Source: Streptomyces sp. NBC_00341
GTDB lineage: Bacteria; Actinomycetota; Actinomycetes; Streptomycetales; Streptomycetaceae
Direction of reading: 5' to 3'
Assembly: GCF_041435055.1 (NCBI RefSeq)
Contig: NZ_CP108002.1
Span: forward strand, 620,001 to 684,000
DNA length: 64,000 nucleotides
Numbering within the stretch: position 1 is the stretch's first letter; each line of letters opens with the position of its first letter. Positions 44,049-53,905 of the stretch are shown here, piece after piece. The notes under the pieces were generated by a model. That model had not been told where the DNA came from, searched no databases, and saw nothing but the letters and a program-made list of their open reading frames with translations. The translations under genes and the position numbers were made by a program.

Positions 44049-45362
44049 TTACTTGACGGCCTTCATCGCGGCGACGAACTGCTCGGGCGTGGACTTGCCG
44101 GCGAACAGCTTGCTGATCTCGGTGAGCAGCGGGGTGGCGATCTGCGACTCCAGCGCCTGGTCCCAGGAGAGCGTGAAGCTCGGTGCCTTCTGGACCATCG
44201 AGTACTGGTCGTGCGCGAACTGCGGGTTGGGCGAGGAGTCCAGTGTCGAGGCGGCGTCCGACGTGGTGGGGATGTCGCCGTTGTCGACCAGGGCCTTGCT
44301 GTAGGACTTGGCGGCCATGGTCTTCAGGAACGCGATGGCCGCGTCCTTGTGCTTGGTCCTGGTGTTGACCGACCAGTAGTTGGTGGGGTTGCCGACCACG
44401 TCGGCCGGGTCACCGACACCGCCGGCCACCGTCGGGAAGGCGGTCCAGCCGAGGTCCTTCCTGGCGAACGCGGGCGCCTTGCCGAGCTGTGTCGAGTACT
44501 CCCACGAGCCCATCAGGTGCATGGCGGCCTTGCCCTTGTTGAGCAGGGTGGGGGCGCCTCCGTTGCCGTAGTCGACGGAGTTGAAGTTCTTGCCGAACGC
44601 GCCGCCGTCGACGAGTTCCTTCACGGTCCGGGCCGACTTGAGGACCGCGGGGTCGCCCCAGCCGGAACTGTCGCCGCCCTGGATCTTCCGGAAGACCTCG
44701 GGTCCGCCGATCCGGTCGAGGAGGTACTCCATCCACATCAGCTCGGGCCATTTGTCGGAGCCGCCGAGGGCGAACGGCGTGATGCCCTTGCCCTTGAAGA
44801 CGGTGATGGCCTTCTGCATGTCCTCCCAGGTCCTGGGGGGCCGGAGCTTGTTCTGCGCGAAGAGGGTCTTGTTGTAGAAGAGCATCACGGGCTGCATGCC
44901 GCGCATCGGGACGCCGTACATCTTCCCGTCGAGGCTGCCCGCCTCGACGATCGACGGAAGGAATCCGTCCTTGAGGGTGGGGTCGTTTTTGATCGTCGAG
45001 GTGAGGTCGACGACCTGCTCGGCGTCCACGTACGGCTTGATGGAGCCACCGCCCCAGTTGTAGAAGATGTCGGGGGCGCTCGGGGAGCCCATGGCGCTGC
45101 GGAGCTTGTTGACGTAGTCGGTGCCGGGTACGGGGACGAGCTTGACCTTGACGTCGGAGGTCTTGTTGAACTCCTTCACGGCCGCTTCCTGGATCTTCAC
45201 GGCGTCGTCCCCGTAGACGTAGGCGGTGAGGGTTCCGCCCCCGCCACCCCCGCTGCCGCTGTCGGAGCCGCATCCGGCCAGCAGGCCGGCCATGACCATG
45301 GCGGCACCGGCCGCGGTCCATCTCGCCGTACGTGTGCCCTGAGTGAAAATACCCGACCGCAT
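44049..45362 (-). CDS. Oligosaccharide-binding lipoprotein (CUT1), bxlE-like
   Basis: A 437-residue lipoprotein with signal peptide and lipobox AGLLAGC, followed by a Gly/Ser linker. The mature two-lobe binding fold ([56 protein letters not shown]) is typical of extracellular solute-binding family 1. Context with a cytoplasmic GH3 and LacI points to xylobiose or cellobiose as ligand. The ATG at 45362 follows AGAGG by seven bases. Confidence 0.9.
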   Translation of the reverse strand: MRSGIFTQGTRTARWTAAGAAMVMAGLLAGCGSDSGSGGGGGGTLTAYVYGDDAVKIQEAAVKEFNKTSDVKVKLVPVPGTDYVNKLRSAMGSPSAPDIFYNWGGGSIKPYVDAEQVVDLTSTIKNDPTLKDGFLPSIVEAGSLDGKMYGVPMRGMQPVMLFYNKTLFAQNKLRPPRTWEDMQKAITVFKGKGITPFALGGSDKWPELMWMEYLLDRIGGPEVFRKIQGGDSSGWGDPAVLKSARTVKELVDGGAFGKNFNSVDYGNGGAPTLLNKGKAAMHLMGSWEYSTQLGKAPAFARKDLGWTAFPTVAGGVGDPADVVGNPTNYWSVNTRTKHKDAAIAFLKTMAAKSYSKALVDNGDIPTTSDAASTLDSSPNPQFAHDQYSMVQKAPSFTLSWDQALESQIATPLLTEISKLFAGKSTPEQFVAAMKAVK

Positions 45363-45376
45363 GACCGCACCTCTGT

Positions 45377-45387
45377 CGAATGTTTCG
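45377..45387 (-). promoter_or_regulatory. Possible LacI-type operator upstream of the CUT1 operon
   Basis: CGAATGTTTCG has 4-base inverted arms CGAA and TTCG around a 3-base centre, near the start of the SBP leader. It lies in the region shared with the divergent LacI gene. A direct repeat of the ACATTCG half-site (as read on the minus strand) occurs just upstream. Confidence 0.35.
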
Positions 45388-45513
45388 GTGTGACTTACGA
45401 ATGTTGCCGGAACCGTACGGTCGGGTTTCGGGTGCGTCAAGGGGTCGGGAAGCGGGATTTACTCCCGCCCGACCCAGGCATCGGCTGGTGCGGCGGGAAG
45501 CTACGATCCCCTT

Positions 45514-46572
45514 ATGAGCCCCGCAAACGTCCAGTCACATCAGGAGAATGCGCCGGCCGGCGAACCGTCGGAAGGCACCGCCACGTTGGCGGAAATCGCC
45601 CGAGCGGCCGGAGTCTCGGCTCCGACAGTTTCGAAGGTGCTGAACGGGCGCGCCGATGTCGCCCCGGGTACCCGCACCAAGGTGGAGGAGCTGCTGCTGG
45701 TGCACGGCTACCGCCGCAGACGCGGCTCCACGACCCAGTCCCAGCTGATCGACCTGGTCTTCCACGAGCTGGACAGCGCCTGGGCCATGGAGGTCGTGCG
45801 CGGGGTGGAGAACGTCGCCAGGGAGGAGGGGCTGAGCCTGGTCCTCTCCGAGAGCGCCGGCCGGCTCACCCCGGGACAGACCTGGGTGGACGGGGTGCTG
45901 GCCAGGCGGCCGGTCGGGGTGATCCTGGTGCTCTCGGACCTCACCGCCGCCCAGCGCGCCCAGCTGACCAGCCGCAGCATCCCCTACGCGGTCGTCGACC
46001 CGGCGGGCGATCCCGGCGACGACGTCCCCTCGGTCGGGACGACGAACTGGCAGGGCGGCCTGGCCGCCACCCGCCACCTCACCGCGCTCGGGCACCGGCG
46101 GATCGGGGTCATCAGCGGCCCGTCCCGGATGATGTGCAGCCGGGCCCGGGTGGACGGCTACCGCGCCGCCCTGGAGACCGCGGGCCTGCCGATCGATCCC
46201 GCCCTGGTCCGCGAGGGCGAGTTCCAGCACGAGGCGGGCTACACCGCGGGCCTCGAGCTGCTCCGCCAGGCCGACCGGCCGACCGCGGTCTTCGCCGGCA
46301 ACGACCTCCAGGCGCTCGGCGTGTACGAGGCGGCGCGGGAGCTTGGCCTGCGCATCCCCGAGGACCTCAGCGTCGTCGGCTTCGACGACCTGCCGCTCAC
46401 CCGGTGGATCGGCCCGCCGCTGACCACGGTGCGCCAGCCGCTCATAGAGATGGCCGAGACCGCCGCCCGGCTGGTCATCGACCTGGGCCGGGGCCGGCAG
46501 CCCGCGACCACCCGGGTCGACCTGGCCACCAATCTGGTGGTGCGCAGCAGCACGGCGGCGCCCCGCCGCTGA
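45514..46572 (+). CDS. LacI-family regulator, bxlR-like
   Basis: A 352-residue repressor. The helix-turn-helix TLAEIARAAGVSAPTVSKVL and hinge are followed by the sensor domain (DLVFHELDSAWAMEVVRGV, AVFAGNDLQALGVYEAAR, EDLSVVGFDDLPLTRWIGPP). It is divergent from the SBP-permease-permease-GH3 operon, so it probably represses that operon and releases it on oligosaccharide binding. The ATG at 45514 has a modest upstream site but matches family length. Confidence 0.92.
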   Translation: MSPANVQSHQENAPAGEPSEGTATLAEIARAAGVSAPTVSKVLNGRADVAPGTRTKVEELLLVHGYRRRRGSTTQSQLIDLVFHELDSAWAMEVVRGVENVAREEGLSLVLSESAGRLTPGQTWVDGVLARRPVGVILVLSDLTAAQRAQLTSRSIPYAVVDPAGDPGDDVPSVGTTNWQGGLAATRHLTALGHRRIGVISGPSRMMCSRARVDGYRAALETAGLPIDPALVREGEFQHEAGYTAGLELLRQADRPTAVFAGNDLQALGVYEAARELGLRIPEDLSVVGFDDLPLTRWIGPPLTTVRQPLIEMAETAARLVIDLGRGRQPATTRVDLATNLVVRSSTAAPRR

Positions 46573-46739
46573 CCCGGCGGACGTCGCGGGTCGGGTGCCT
46601 CGCCGGACCTCGCGCACCCCGCCGGACCTGGCACGACCGCAGAAGCGACAGTGTCCCGGGCTGTCCTGCGCGCCGGTGTCGGTGGCCGGGTGCAGACTGG
46701 CCGGTATCCGGCACAACGGCGTTTCGGGAGGTTCGGGTC

Positions 46740-47828
46740 ATGACCGATGTTCTGCTCACCGTGGGTACCCGCAAAGGACTCTTCATCGGCCGCCGGCACG
46801 ACGGTGCGTGGAAGTTCGACGGTCCGCATTTCAACGCGCAGGCGATCTACTCGGTCGCCATCGACACCCGTGGAAAGTCCCCCCGGCTGCTGGTCGGCGG
46901 CGACAGCGCGCACTGGGGCCCGTCCGTCTTCCACTCCGACGACCTGGGCGCCAGCTGGGTCGAGCCCAAGCGCCCGGCCGTGAAGTTCCCGGAGTTCACC
47001 GGGACGTCGCTGGAGCGGGTCTGGCAGTTGCAGCCGGCGGGGCCCGAGGCGCCCGACGTCGTGTACGCGGGCACCGAGCCGGCCGCGCTGTTCCGGTCCC
47101 GGGACGGCGGCGAGTCGTTCGAGCTGATCCGCCCGCTCTGGGAGCATCCGACGCGTTCGAAATGGGTGCCGGGCGGGGGCGGCGAGGGGCTGCACACGGT
47201 CCTGACCGACGAGCGGGACGCACGGGCGGTGACGGTCGCGGTCTCCACCGCCGGGGTGTTCAGGACCGCGGACGGCGGCGAGAGCTGGGCCCCGGCCAAC
47301 AAGGGCGTGTCGGCCGTCTTCCTGCCGGACCCGCACCCGGAGTTCGGCCAGTGCGTGCACAAGGTCAGCCGGGACGCGGTCGATCCCGACCGGCTCTACC
47401 TCCAGAACCACTGGGGCGTCTTCCGCAGCGACGACGCCGGGAGCAACTGGACCGACATCGGCGGGGGGCTGCCGTCCGACTTCGGCTTCGCCGTGGCCGC
47501 GCACCCGCACCGGGCGGACACGGCGTACGTCTTCCCGATCAACGCCGACGCCGACCGGGTACCGGCGGAGCACCGCTGCCGGGTCTTCCGGACCCGCGAC
47601 GCGGGTGACAGCTGGGAAGCGCTGTCAGCGGGGCTCCCGGAGGGGGCCCACTACGGCACGGTGCTGCGTGACGCGCTCTGTACGGACGACGCCGATCCGG
47701 CGGGGGTCTACTTCGGCAACCGCAACGGCGAGGTGTACGCGAGCGCGGACGACGGCGACAGCTGGCAGCAGCTCATCTCGCACCTGCCCGATGTCCTGTG
47801 CGTGCGGGCGGCGGCCACCGGCGGTTGA
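46740..47828 (+). CDS. BNR/sialidase-like beta-propeller protein
   Basis: A 362-residue protein with Asp-box-type repeats: [75 protein letters not shown] and [15 protein letters not shown]. These six make up a sialidase-like propeller. A signal peptide is absent, so it is cytoplasmic, unlike real sialidases. The conserved start [12 protein letters not shown] and close relatives in actinobacteria are usually labelled exo-alpha-sialidase or glycosyl hydrolase, but catalytic residues are not evident. The ATG follows GGGAGG. Confidence 0.85.
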   Translation: MTDVLLTVGTRKGLFIGRRHDGAWKFDGPHFNAQAIYSVAIDTRGKSPRLLVGGDSAHWGPSVFHSDDLGASWVEPKRPAVKFPEFTGTSLERVWQLQPAGPEAPDVVYAGTEPAALFRSRDGGESFELIRPLWEHPTRSKWVPGGGGEGLHTVLTDERDARAVTVAVSTAGVFRTADGGESWAPANKGVSAVFLPDPHPEFGQCVHKVSRDAVDPDRLYLQNHWGVFRSDDAGSNWTDIGGGLPSDFGFAVAAHPHRADTAYVFPINADADRVPAEHRCRVFRTRDAGDSWEALSAGLPEGAHYGTVLRDALCTDDADPAGVYFGNRNGEVYASADDGDSWQQLISHLPDVLCVRAAATGG

Positions 47829-47855
47829 TCCATACCGTCGTATCAGCAGTAGAGT
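47825..47855 (+). promoter_or_regulatory. Candidate leaderless promoter of ung
   Basis: TTGATC (47825-47830), a 19-base spacer and TAGAGT (47850-47855) end seven bases before the ung GTG. This would put the transcript start at or next to the start codon, which has no ribosome site. Confidence 0.4.
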
Positions 47856-47862
47856 GCCGCCC

Positions 47863-48540
47863 GTGGCAGCACGACCTCTGAACGAAATCATCGAGCCCGG
47901 CTGGGCGCGGGCCCTTGAGCCCGTGGCCGGACGCGTCGCGGCGATGGGCGAGTTCCTGCGCGGCGAGATCGCCGCGGGGCGCACCTATCTGCCCTCGGGC
48001 GCGAACGTCCTGCGGGCGTTCCAGCAACCCTTCGAGCAGGTAAGGGTCCTGATCGTCGGTCAGGACCCCTACCCGACACCGGGGCACGCGGTGGGGCTGA
48101 GCTTCTCCGTCGCACCCGACGTCCAACCGGTGCCCGGCAGCCTGGAGAACATCTTCCGGGAGCTCCACTCGGACCTGGGGCTTCCGCGTCCCTCCAACGG
48201 CGACCTGACGCCGTGGGCCGAGCAGGGCGTCCTGCTGCTCAACAGGGCGCTGACCACGGCGCCCCGCCGGCCCGCCGCGCATCGCGGCAAGGGCTGGGAG
48301 GAGGTGACCCAGCAGGCGATCTCGGCGCTCGTCGCGCGCGGCACCCCGCTGGTGTCGGTCCTGTGGGGGCGCGACGCCCGCAATCTGCGCCCCTCGCTGG
48401 GTGATTTCCCGGCGATCGAGTCCTCGCACCCCTCCCCGATGTCGGCGGACCGCGGGTTCTTCGGTTCGCGCCCGTTCAGCCGGACCAACGAGCTGCTGGA
48501 GCGCCAGGGCGCCGCACCGGTGGACTGGCGACTGCCGTGA
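47863..48540 (+). CDS. ung: Uracil-DNA glycosylase (family 1)
   Basis: A 225-residue base-excision repair enzyme. It carries the water-activating motif as GQDPYP with catalytic Asp68 (the usual GQDPYH has Pro instead of His), [11 protein letters not shown] with the uracil-binding Asn, and the DNA-intercalation motif [18 protein letters not shown]. It removes uracil from DNA. The start is a GTG at 47863 with no clear ribosome site, probably leaderless. Its stop overlaps the start of a BadF/BcrA-type kinase gene by four bases. Confidence 0.9.
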   Translation: MAARPLNEIIEPGWARALEPVAGRVAAMGEFLRGEIAAGRTYLPSGANVLRAFQQPFEQVRVLIVGQDPYPTPGHAVGLSFSVAPDVQPVPGSLENIFRELHSDLGLPRPSNGDLTPWAEQGVLLLNRALTTAPRRPAAHRGKGWEEVTQQAISALVARGTPLVSVLWGRDARNLRPSLGDFPAIESSHPSPMSADRGFFGSRPFSRTNELLERQGAAPVDWRLP

Positions 48541-49604
48541 CAACCGCCTCGCCCGACGGCCCCGGACGACCTGGTCCCGCCGGGGAGTACGTCCTCGGCG
48601 TGGACTCGGGTGGCTCCGGGCTGCGGGTGGCTCTGGGCACCGTGGGCTCGGACGTCCCCCTGGGCACAACGGCAGGTGCCGAACCGGTGCGGACCGGTCC
48701 CTCCGGCATCGACGCCGCCCACCTGCTGGAACAACTGCTGCCCGCCGTCCGGGAACTGCTCGCGCGGCACGGCGGCGGCAGCCGCGTCGCGGCCGCGGCG
48801 ATCGGTGCGGCCGGCATGGGCACCCTCGGGGACCGGTTGCGGGCCGAACTGCCCGCCGCCCTGACGGACGCGCTCGGGGTGCGCCGGCTGGCGCTCGCCG
48901 CCGACGCCGTGACCGCGTACGCCGGCGCGGTCGGACAGCGCCCCGGCGCCGTGGTCGCGGCCGGCACCGGCCTGATCGCCCTGGGCACGGATCTGACGCG
49001 GTGGCGGCGGGCCGACGGCTGGGGCCATCTGCTGGGCGACAGCGGCGGCGGTGCCTGGATCGGCCGGGCCGGTCTCGACGCGGCGATGCGCGCCCACGAC
49101 GGGCGGCGCGGCGGATCCCGGGCGCTGCTCGGCCGGCTGGAGGCGGTGTTCGGCCCGGCGCCCGGACTCCCCGGCCTGCTCTATCCGCGTACCGACCGGC
49201 CCGCGGTGCTGGCTTCGTTCGCTCCCGAGGTGGCCGGCTGCGCCGCGCACGATCCGGTGGCCGAGGGCATTCTCCGCGACGCCGCCGGACATATCGCGGA
49301 GGCCGCTGCCGCCGTGTGCCCGACGGCTGGTGCGGACGACGGGGGATGCGAAGTGGCGCTGACGGGTGGCCTGTTCCGGATGGGCGAACCGTTGCTCGTA
49401 CCTCTGCGCGAGGAGCTGGCCCGGCTGCTGCCGCACGCGCGGGCGGTCCCCGGTTCGGGTGATCCCCTGATCGGCTCCCTGCGCATCGCGCGGGCCCTGG
49501 CCACCGGCGGTCTGCTCCTGCCGCGTCATCCGACACTGCTCAGCATTCCGTTGTCCGGATTGAACCAACAGGCCTCCGCGGGGGTGACAGAGCAGGGCAG
49601 TTGA
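48537..49604 (+). CDS. BadF/BadG/BcrA-type sugar kinase (N-acetylglucosamine kinase-like)
   Basis: A 355-residue ASKHA-fold ATPase. The phosphate loop [15 protein letters not shown], the [21 protein letters not shown] segment and the sugar-binding [18 protein letters not shown] fit the N-acetylglucosamine kinase branch of the family. It probably phosphorylates an imported amino sugar. The GTG start overlaps the ung stop by four bases, so the two are co-translated although functionally unrelated. Given the GH20 locus about 13 kb downstream, it might serve GlcNAc metabolism. The family call is firmer than the substrate. Confidence 0.85.
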   Translation: MTTASPDGPGRPGPAGEYVLGVDSGGSGLRVALGTVGSDVPLGTTAGAEPVRTGPSGIDAAHLLEQLLPAVRELLARHGGGSRVAAAAIGAAGMGTLGDRLRAELPAALTDALGVRRLALAADAVTAYAGAVGQRPGAVVAAGTGLIALGTDLTRWRRADGWGHLLGDSGGGAWIGRAGLDAAMRAHDGRRGGSRALLGRLEAVFGPAPGLPGLLYPRTDRPAVLASFAPEVAGCAAHDPVAEGILRDAAGHIAEAAAAVCPTAGADDGGCEVALTGGLFRMGEPLLVPLREELARLLPHARAVPGSGDPLIGSLRIARALATGGLLLPRHPTLLSIPLSGLNQQASAGVTEQGS

Positions 49605-49699
49605 CCGGTAAGCCGCCCAACGGATAAATGCGGACAGACAACGCTCGACCGGACCCTCCCCGCGCAGTGGGGTACCCAAAACCAGTAGCATGCGGCGCC

Positions 49700-50623
49700 A
49701 TGAGCACCCCCACTGGGCCCGCTTCCGGCCTGCCTGTACGAATGCCGCGACCTCGCCAGTCCGGACGGCACCGCCGCCCGGAGCCCGTGGTCGCACCTGA
49801 GGGCGCTGCCGCGCTCGTTCTCGCCGTTCCCGGTACCCCCTCCTCGGCCAGCCGCGGTCTGGCCGAAGAGGTGATCAGCATTGCCCGCTCCGAGCTGCCC
49901 GGTCTGAACGCCGTGATCGGTTACCTCGACGGCGACGATGCCGAGTACCCGTCCCTCGTCTCCGCCCTGGCCCACTGCGCCGCCGAGCGCACCGCACGCT
50001 TCGAGCAGGCCACGGCCGCCGGCCGCGAGGTCGCTCCGCCCGAGGGACCGGCCGCCGTCGTGGTGCCGCTGCTCGCGGGACCGGACAGCGCCCTCGTGCA
50101 GCGGATACGCCAAGCGATCACGGACAGTCAGGCACCGGCCGAGCTGACCGATGTGCTCGGCCCGCACCCGCTGCTCGCCGAGGCGCTGCACGTACGCCTG
50201 TCCGAGGCCGGTCTCGCCCGCGCCGACCGGGCGAGGCTGTTCACGGTGGCCACGGCCGCCGACGGGATCGTGCTGGCCACGGTCGGCGGCGAGGAGGCCG
50301 TGCAGGCGGCCGGGATCACCGGAATGCTGCTGGCCGCGCGGCTCGCGGTGCCCGTGATGGCCGCCGCGCTCGATGTCGAGGGTTCCGTCGCGTCGATCGC
50401 CGCGCAGCTGAGGGACTCCGGCTCGCTCCAGCTGGCGGTCGCGCCGTATCTGGTGGGGCCCGAGGTGGCCGAGGGGCTGCTGGACTCCGCCGTCAAGGAC
50501 GCGGGCTGCGCGGCGGCAGAGCCGCTCGGCGCCTACCCCGCGATCGGCAAGCTGGTGATGTCGATGTACACCACGACGCTCGGCATCGCCGCTCCGGTGG
50601 CACAGGGGGCACAGGCCCTCTGA
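49700..50623 (+). CDS. CbiX/SirB-like protein lacking the N-terminal metal-binding histidine
   Basis: A 307-residue protein with the two-domain chelatase fold of sirohydrochlorin cobaltochelatases. The second signature LGPHPLLAEALHVRLSEAG and helix TAADGIVLATVGGEE are recognisable. The opening strand reads LVLAVPGTPSSASRG, where active enzymes have an HGS motif. The key histidine is therefore absent. It may be a non-catalytic or different-substrate paralogue. The start is an ATG eight bases after a TAGCAT -10-like hexamer, which suggests a leaderless message. A strong terminator follows. Confidence 0.75.
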   Translation: MSTPTGPASGLPVRMPRPRQSGRHRRPEPVVAPEGAAALVLAVPGTPSSASRGLAEEVISIARSELPGLNAVIGYLDGDDAEYPSLVSALAHCAAERTARFEQATAAGREVAPPEGPAAVVVPLLAGPDSALVQRIRQAITDSQAPAELTDVLGPHPLLAEALHVRLSEAGLARADRARLFTVATAADGIVLATVGGEEAVQAAGITGMLLAARLAVPVMAAALDVEGSVASIAAQLRDSGSLQLAVAPYLVGPEVAEGLLDSAVKDAGCAAAEPLGAYPAIGKLVMSMYTTTLGIAAPVAQGAQAL

Positions 50624-50651
50624 TCCGTTCCGGGGTGCGTTCCGTTTCCTG

Positions 50652-50697
50652 ACGGGCGCGTGGTGATGGGCCGGCCGGCCCATCACCACGCGCCCGT
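50652..50697. terminator. Perfect palindromic bidirectional terminator
   Basis: Positions 50652-50697 form a 46-base perfect palindrome centred on GGCCGGCC. It lies between the convergent CbiX-like gene and the lactonase-fold gene. A stem this long with no loop would act as a strong terminator and may be prone to cruciform formation. Confidence 0.85.
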
Positions 50698-50702
50698 ACC
50701 CG

Positions 50703-51773
50703 TCAGGCGAAGATCACACAGGAGGCCGCAGGAGCCTCCAGGGAGCCCTCCTGGACCGGGATACCGGTCTCCGGGTCCACGGCGAACCAGGCGACGTTCC
50801 CGGACCGCTCGTTGGCCGCGTACAGCCGTCGCCCGGTGGGGTCGAGCGCGAGGTCGCGCGGCCAGTGGCCGCCGCAGCTCACCGTGGTGACCAGGGAAGC
50901 CTTCTCCCCCGTGGCGTCGAGGCCGAGCACCGAGATGCTGTCGTGCCCCCGGTTGGCCGCCCAGAGGAACCGGCCGTCGTGCGAGACGACGACCTCGGAC
51001 GCGTAGCTCGCCCCGGCGGCGTCCCCGGTCGCCTCCGCGGGCAGTACGGGCGTCTCGTCGACCGCTTCGAGGACTCCGGAGACGGCGTCCCACCGGCACA
51101 CGGTGACCGTGGGTTCGAGCTCGTTCAGCACATAGGCGTGAGCGCCGTCGGGGTGGAAGGCGAGATGGCGTGGTCCGGTACCCGGCCGCAGCACCGTCTC
51201 CCCGTGCGGGCGCAGCGCTCCGGTGCCCGGGTCGAGCGCGCAGACCCGTACCGAATCGGTTCCGAGGTCGACGCTGAGCACCCAGTTCCCCGAGGGGTCG
51301 GGGAGCACCTGGTGGGCGTGCGGGCCCTCCTGGCGGGCGGCGTCCGGCCCGCTGCCCTCGTGCTGGAGCACGCTGTCGGCGGCGCCGAGCGAGCCGTCCG
51401 CGCCCACCGGCAGCACGGTGACGCTGCCGGAGCCGTAGTTGGCGGTCAGCAGTCGGCCGCCGGCAAGCGCGAGGTGGGTGGGGCTGTCCCCGTCCACCGG
51501 CCGGAGGGCGCCGATCACCCGGGGTATGTCCTGGGTGACGTCAAGAGCCGCGGCCGCTCCCGGCTCGCTCTCGCTGACCGCGTACAGGACCGCGCCATCG
51601 GGGCCCCCGCCCCGGCCCAGTACCAGGTAGGAGGGGTTGGGCACGGAATCCGTAGCGCCCAGGACGGTGAGCGCCCCGGTCTCCTGGTCCACGGCGGCGA
51701 CGGTGATGCCCCGCCCGCCCGCCGAGGTGAAGGACCCGATGAATGCCCGTCCGGCACCGTTGCTGCTGTCCAC
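50703..51773 (-). CDS. Lactonase-fold beta-propeller protein (6-phosphogluconolactonase-like)
   Basis: A 356-residue cytoplasmic seven-bladed propeller of the PF10282 class. Repeats include FIGSFTSAGGRGITVAAVD, RLLTANYGSGSVTVLPV, GPHAHQVLPDPSGNWVLSVD and GHDSISVLGLDATGEK. The family includes bacterial Pgl enzymes that open 6-phosphogluconolactone, so pentose-phosphate flux is possible, but many members are of other function. The GTG at 51773 is chosen from the AAAGG site. It stands apart from zwf or other pentose phosphate genes. Confidence 0.85.
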   Translation of the reverse strand: MDSSNGAGRAFIGSFTSAGGRGITVAAVDQETGALTVLGATDSVPNPSYLVLGRGGGPDGAVLYAVSESEPGAAAALDVTQDIPRVIGALRPVDGDSPTHLALAGGRLLTANYGSGSVTVLPVGADGSLGAADSVLQHEGSGPDAARQEGPHAHQVLPDPSGNWVLSVDLGTDSVRVCALDPGTGALRPHGETVLRPGTGPRHLAFHPDGAHAYVLNELEPTVTVCRWDAVSGVLEAVDETPVLPAEATGDAAGASYASEVVVSHDGRFLWAANRGHDSISVLGLDATGEKASLVTTVSCGGHWPRDLALDPTGRRLYAANERSGNVAWFAVDPETGIPVQEGSLEAPAASCVIFA

Positions 51774-51877
51774 CGCACTGCCTTTCTCCGCCGACTGATC
51801 GCGACAGTGGGGACCGTCGCGATCTTCCGCGGCGACGGTAGCAGTGCGGTGGGTGGTCTGGACCAAAGGGTGCGGTA

Positions 51878-53389
51878 TCAGGCCGCGGCCAGCGGGGCCC
51901 TAGGCGGGCTGTGCAGCGGCGCGGCCAGTTCGGCCAGCGCGCGCTCCAGGCCGTGCAGATGGGCGAGGGCGGGTTCCGTCTCCGCGGCGTGCGCCGGATG
52001 TCCTGCGGCCAGCGGAGTGCGGGCCGGCCGCTCGGGGGCCGTCAGCGCTTCCACCGCGCTCTCGACGCGCCAGCAGGCGGCGGCGAGCCGGGCGTCGTGC
52101 GAGGCTTCCGGGTCGGCGGCGACGGAGGCCAGTCCGCGCACCTCGCGCGCGCAGTCGTCGAGCAGCGCGAGCACCTGCCGGGCCCGTGCCTTGCGGGCCC
52201 TCATCGGGTTGAGCGGATGCACCAGCGGCGCCAGCGACAGCCGTACCCGGCCGAGGATGGCCTCCAGTTCGGCGACGTGCCGGGGCGGGTCGGCGTCCTC
52301 GCTTCCCGCGAGCCGGGCAGCGGCCTGAGCCGTGCAGGTGTGCACGCACCGCAGCGCCCGCTCCACCCAGGCCTCGGTCACCGAGTGCGTGGTCACCGGC
52401 AGCACGAACAGCACCGCGAGTACGGCGCCGAGCGCACCGGCCCCCGTCTCGGTGACCCGGAGCACCAGCAGTCCCGCGTCGAGCACGCCGAGCAGCCCGT
52501 ACAGCATGCTCGCCATCACGGTGACGGCCAGCATCATCCAGGTGTAGGAGACGGCGGCGGTGTAGAAGATCCCGAACACGCCCACCGCCACGACGGCGGC
52601 CGCCACCACCGGCTCGTGGTGCAGCGGTACCGCCACGGCGAAGCCCAGCCCGATACCGAGCACGGTCCCCAGGAACCGCCTGAATCCGCGCACGACGGTC
52701 TCGCCGCGCGAGGTCGTGGCCACGAACACCCACCAGGTGGCGCCGACCGCCCAGTACCAGCGCTGGTCCGAGAGCAGTTGCCCCACCGCGAGGGCGAATC
52801 CCGCGCCCAGGGTCGCCTGTACGGCCTGCCGCGTCGTGATCCGCCGCAGCCCCGCCGCTCCCGTGGGAAGGCCGGCCGCCACGGGGGCCGCGATCCGGCG
52901 CTCGTAGCACCACACCCCGAACCGCACCAGCGATGACGCGACGAGCGACAGCAGCACGGCCGCGTACAACTCGGGCAGCCGGCCGGGCACGGTGTGCAGG
53001 AACTGGGCGGAGAAGTAGGCCATGAAGGCGAATACGCCCAGCGAGTGCCCGCGCGGCCCCCACCGCCGCGCGTACACCCCCGCCCCCACGACGGCGAGGA
53101 ACGCCAGGTCGCGGGCGACGGGCACATCGTGCAGCACGGCGGCGAGCGTGAGCACCGGGAGGCCGACGACGGGGAGCAGCGCGGTCGTCGTCGCCTGCCC
53201 GCGCACGGTCGGGTCGGTCACCGTGAACAGGGCGAGCAGCGCGGCCAGGCCTCCCGTGATGGCCGCCACCAGAGAGTGTCCGACCGCCCCGCACAGCGCG
53301 ACGGCGAGCCCGATGCCGAGCACGGCCCGGGACGCGAACCGCAGCCGGATCCGTCCGGGATCGTGTGCGACGAACGCCCTCTTCAGCAA
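51878..53389 (-). CDS. FUSC-family membrane protein
   Basis: A 503-residue integral membrane protein. Two blocks of about five or six helices, each followed by cytoplasmic regions, fit the FUSC (aromatic efflux/fusaric acid resistance-like) family; the RAVLGIGLAVALCGAVGHSLVA and TLGAGFALAVGQLLSDQRWYWAVGATWWVF segments are characteristic. The substrate is unknown. I chose the TTG at 53389 after a GAGG; an ATG at 53482 in frame adds an Arg/Cys-rich extension that looks unconserved. The gene is divergent from the B12-regulated metE. Confidence 0.85.
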   Translation of the reverse strand: MLKRAFVAHDPGRIRLRFASRAVLGIGLAVALCGAVGHSLVAAITGGLAALLALFTVTDPTVRGQATTTALLPVVGLPVLTLAAVLHDVPVARDLAFLAVVGAGVYARRWGPRGHSLGVFAFMAYFSAQFLHTVPGRLPELYAAVLLSLVASSLVRFGVWCYERRIAAPVAAGLPTGAAGLRRITTRQAVQATLGAGFALAVGQLLSDQRWYWAVGATWWVFVATTSRGETVVRGFRRFLGTVLGIGLGFAVAVPLHHEPVVAAAVVAVGVFGIFYTAAVSYTWMMLAVTVMASMLYGLLGVLDAGLLVLRVTETGAGALGAVLAVLFVLPVTTHSVTEAWVERALRCVHTCTAQAAARLAGSEDADPPRHVAELEAILGRVRLSLAPLVHPLNPMRARKARARQVLALLDDCAREVRGLASVAADPEASHDARLAAACWRVESAVEALTAPERPARTPLAAGHPAHAAETEPALAHLHGLERALAELAAPLHSPPRAPLAAA

Positions 53390-53699
53390 GTCGCCTCGCC
53401 CCTTTCGCGCATGGCACCAGCGCAGACATGAGAAAGGCGCCACAGAGATCCCCGAGGGACCCGCAGCGCCATTGACAGCCACATCTCAACACCTGGGGGG
53501 CTAATGGTTCAACTTGGACCCATCCCTATGGGCCAATGGCCCAGCTATCTCGCATTCCGTGCGACCACAGCAGAGCCAACGGACCAGCCTGAGGACCGGC
53601 AGGCCCCGGAGGCGAAACACGCCACCTCGCAGCAAGGTCTTCGCCCCCTTCCACATCCCGGATGGTGAACAGCGGTGCCGCAGGGGCGGTCCACCCTCT
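53390..53699. other. Upstream region of FUSC and metE
   Basis: This roughly 310-base region separates the divergent FUSC gene and the cobalamin riboswitch. It likely holds both promoters. A short palindrome GGGCCaatGGCCC lies near 53529. I see no gene or RNA in it. Confidence 0.45.
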
Positions 53700-53905
53700 A
53701 GGCTGGCCGGTGCAGCTGGTTCGCCCTGTCCGCCAGACAGACGCGTCGCAAGAGGGAACCCGGTGTGAATCCGGGACTGCCCCGCAGCGGTAAGTGGGAA
53801 CGACCGCCGTCATACGCACTGGATCCGTTCGGATCCGGGAAGCGACGGCCAGTAGGAGTCTGCCCCCGGCAGACGAGCCCACGAGTCCGAAGACCTGCCC
53901 GTTGC
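53700..53905 (+). promoter_or_regulatory. Cobalamin riboswitch upstream of metE
   Basis: The conserved cobalamin-aptamer elements occur in order: GCCGGTGC near the 5' end, AGAGGGAACCCGG with GTGAATCCGGGACTGC, CCCCGCAGCGGTAAGTGGGA, the peripheral stems and the final box AGTCCGAAGACCTGCC near 53884-53899. It lies about 175 bases upstream of metE. When adenosylcobalamin is plentiful it should lower expression of the B12-independent methionine synthase. Whether it acts on transcription or translation cannot be told. Confidence 0.93.

Noticed and set aside
44211..47828. 1205-codon plus frame through the SBP, LacI and BNR genes
   Set aside because: Only its last 362 codons (from ATG 46740) are a real gene; the rest is out of frame with the LacI gene and antisense to the SBP.
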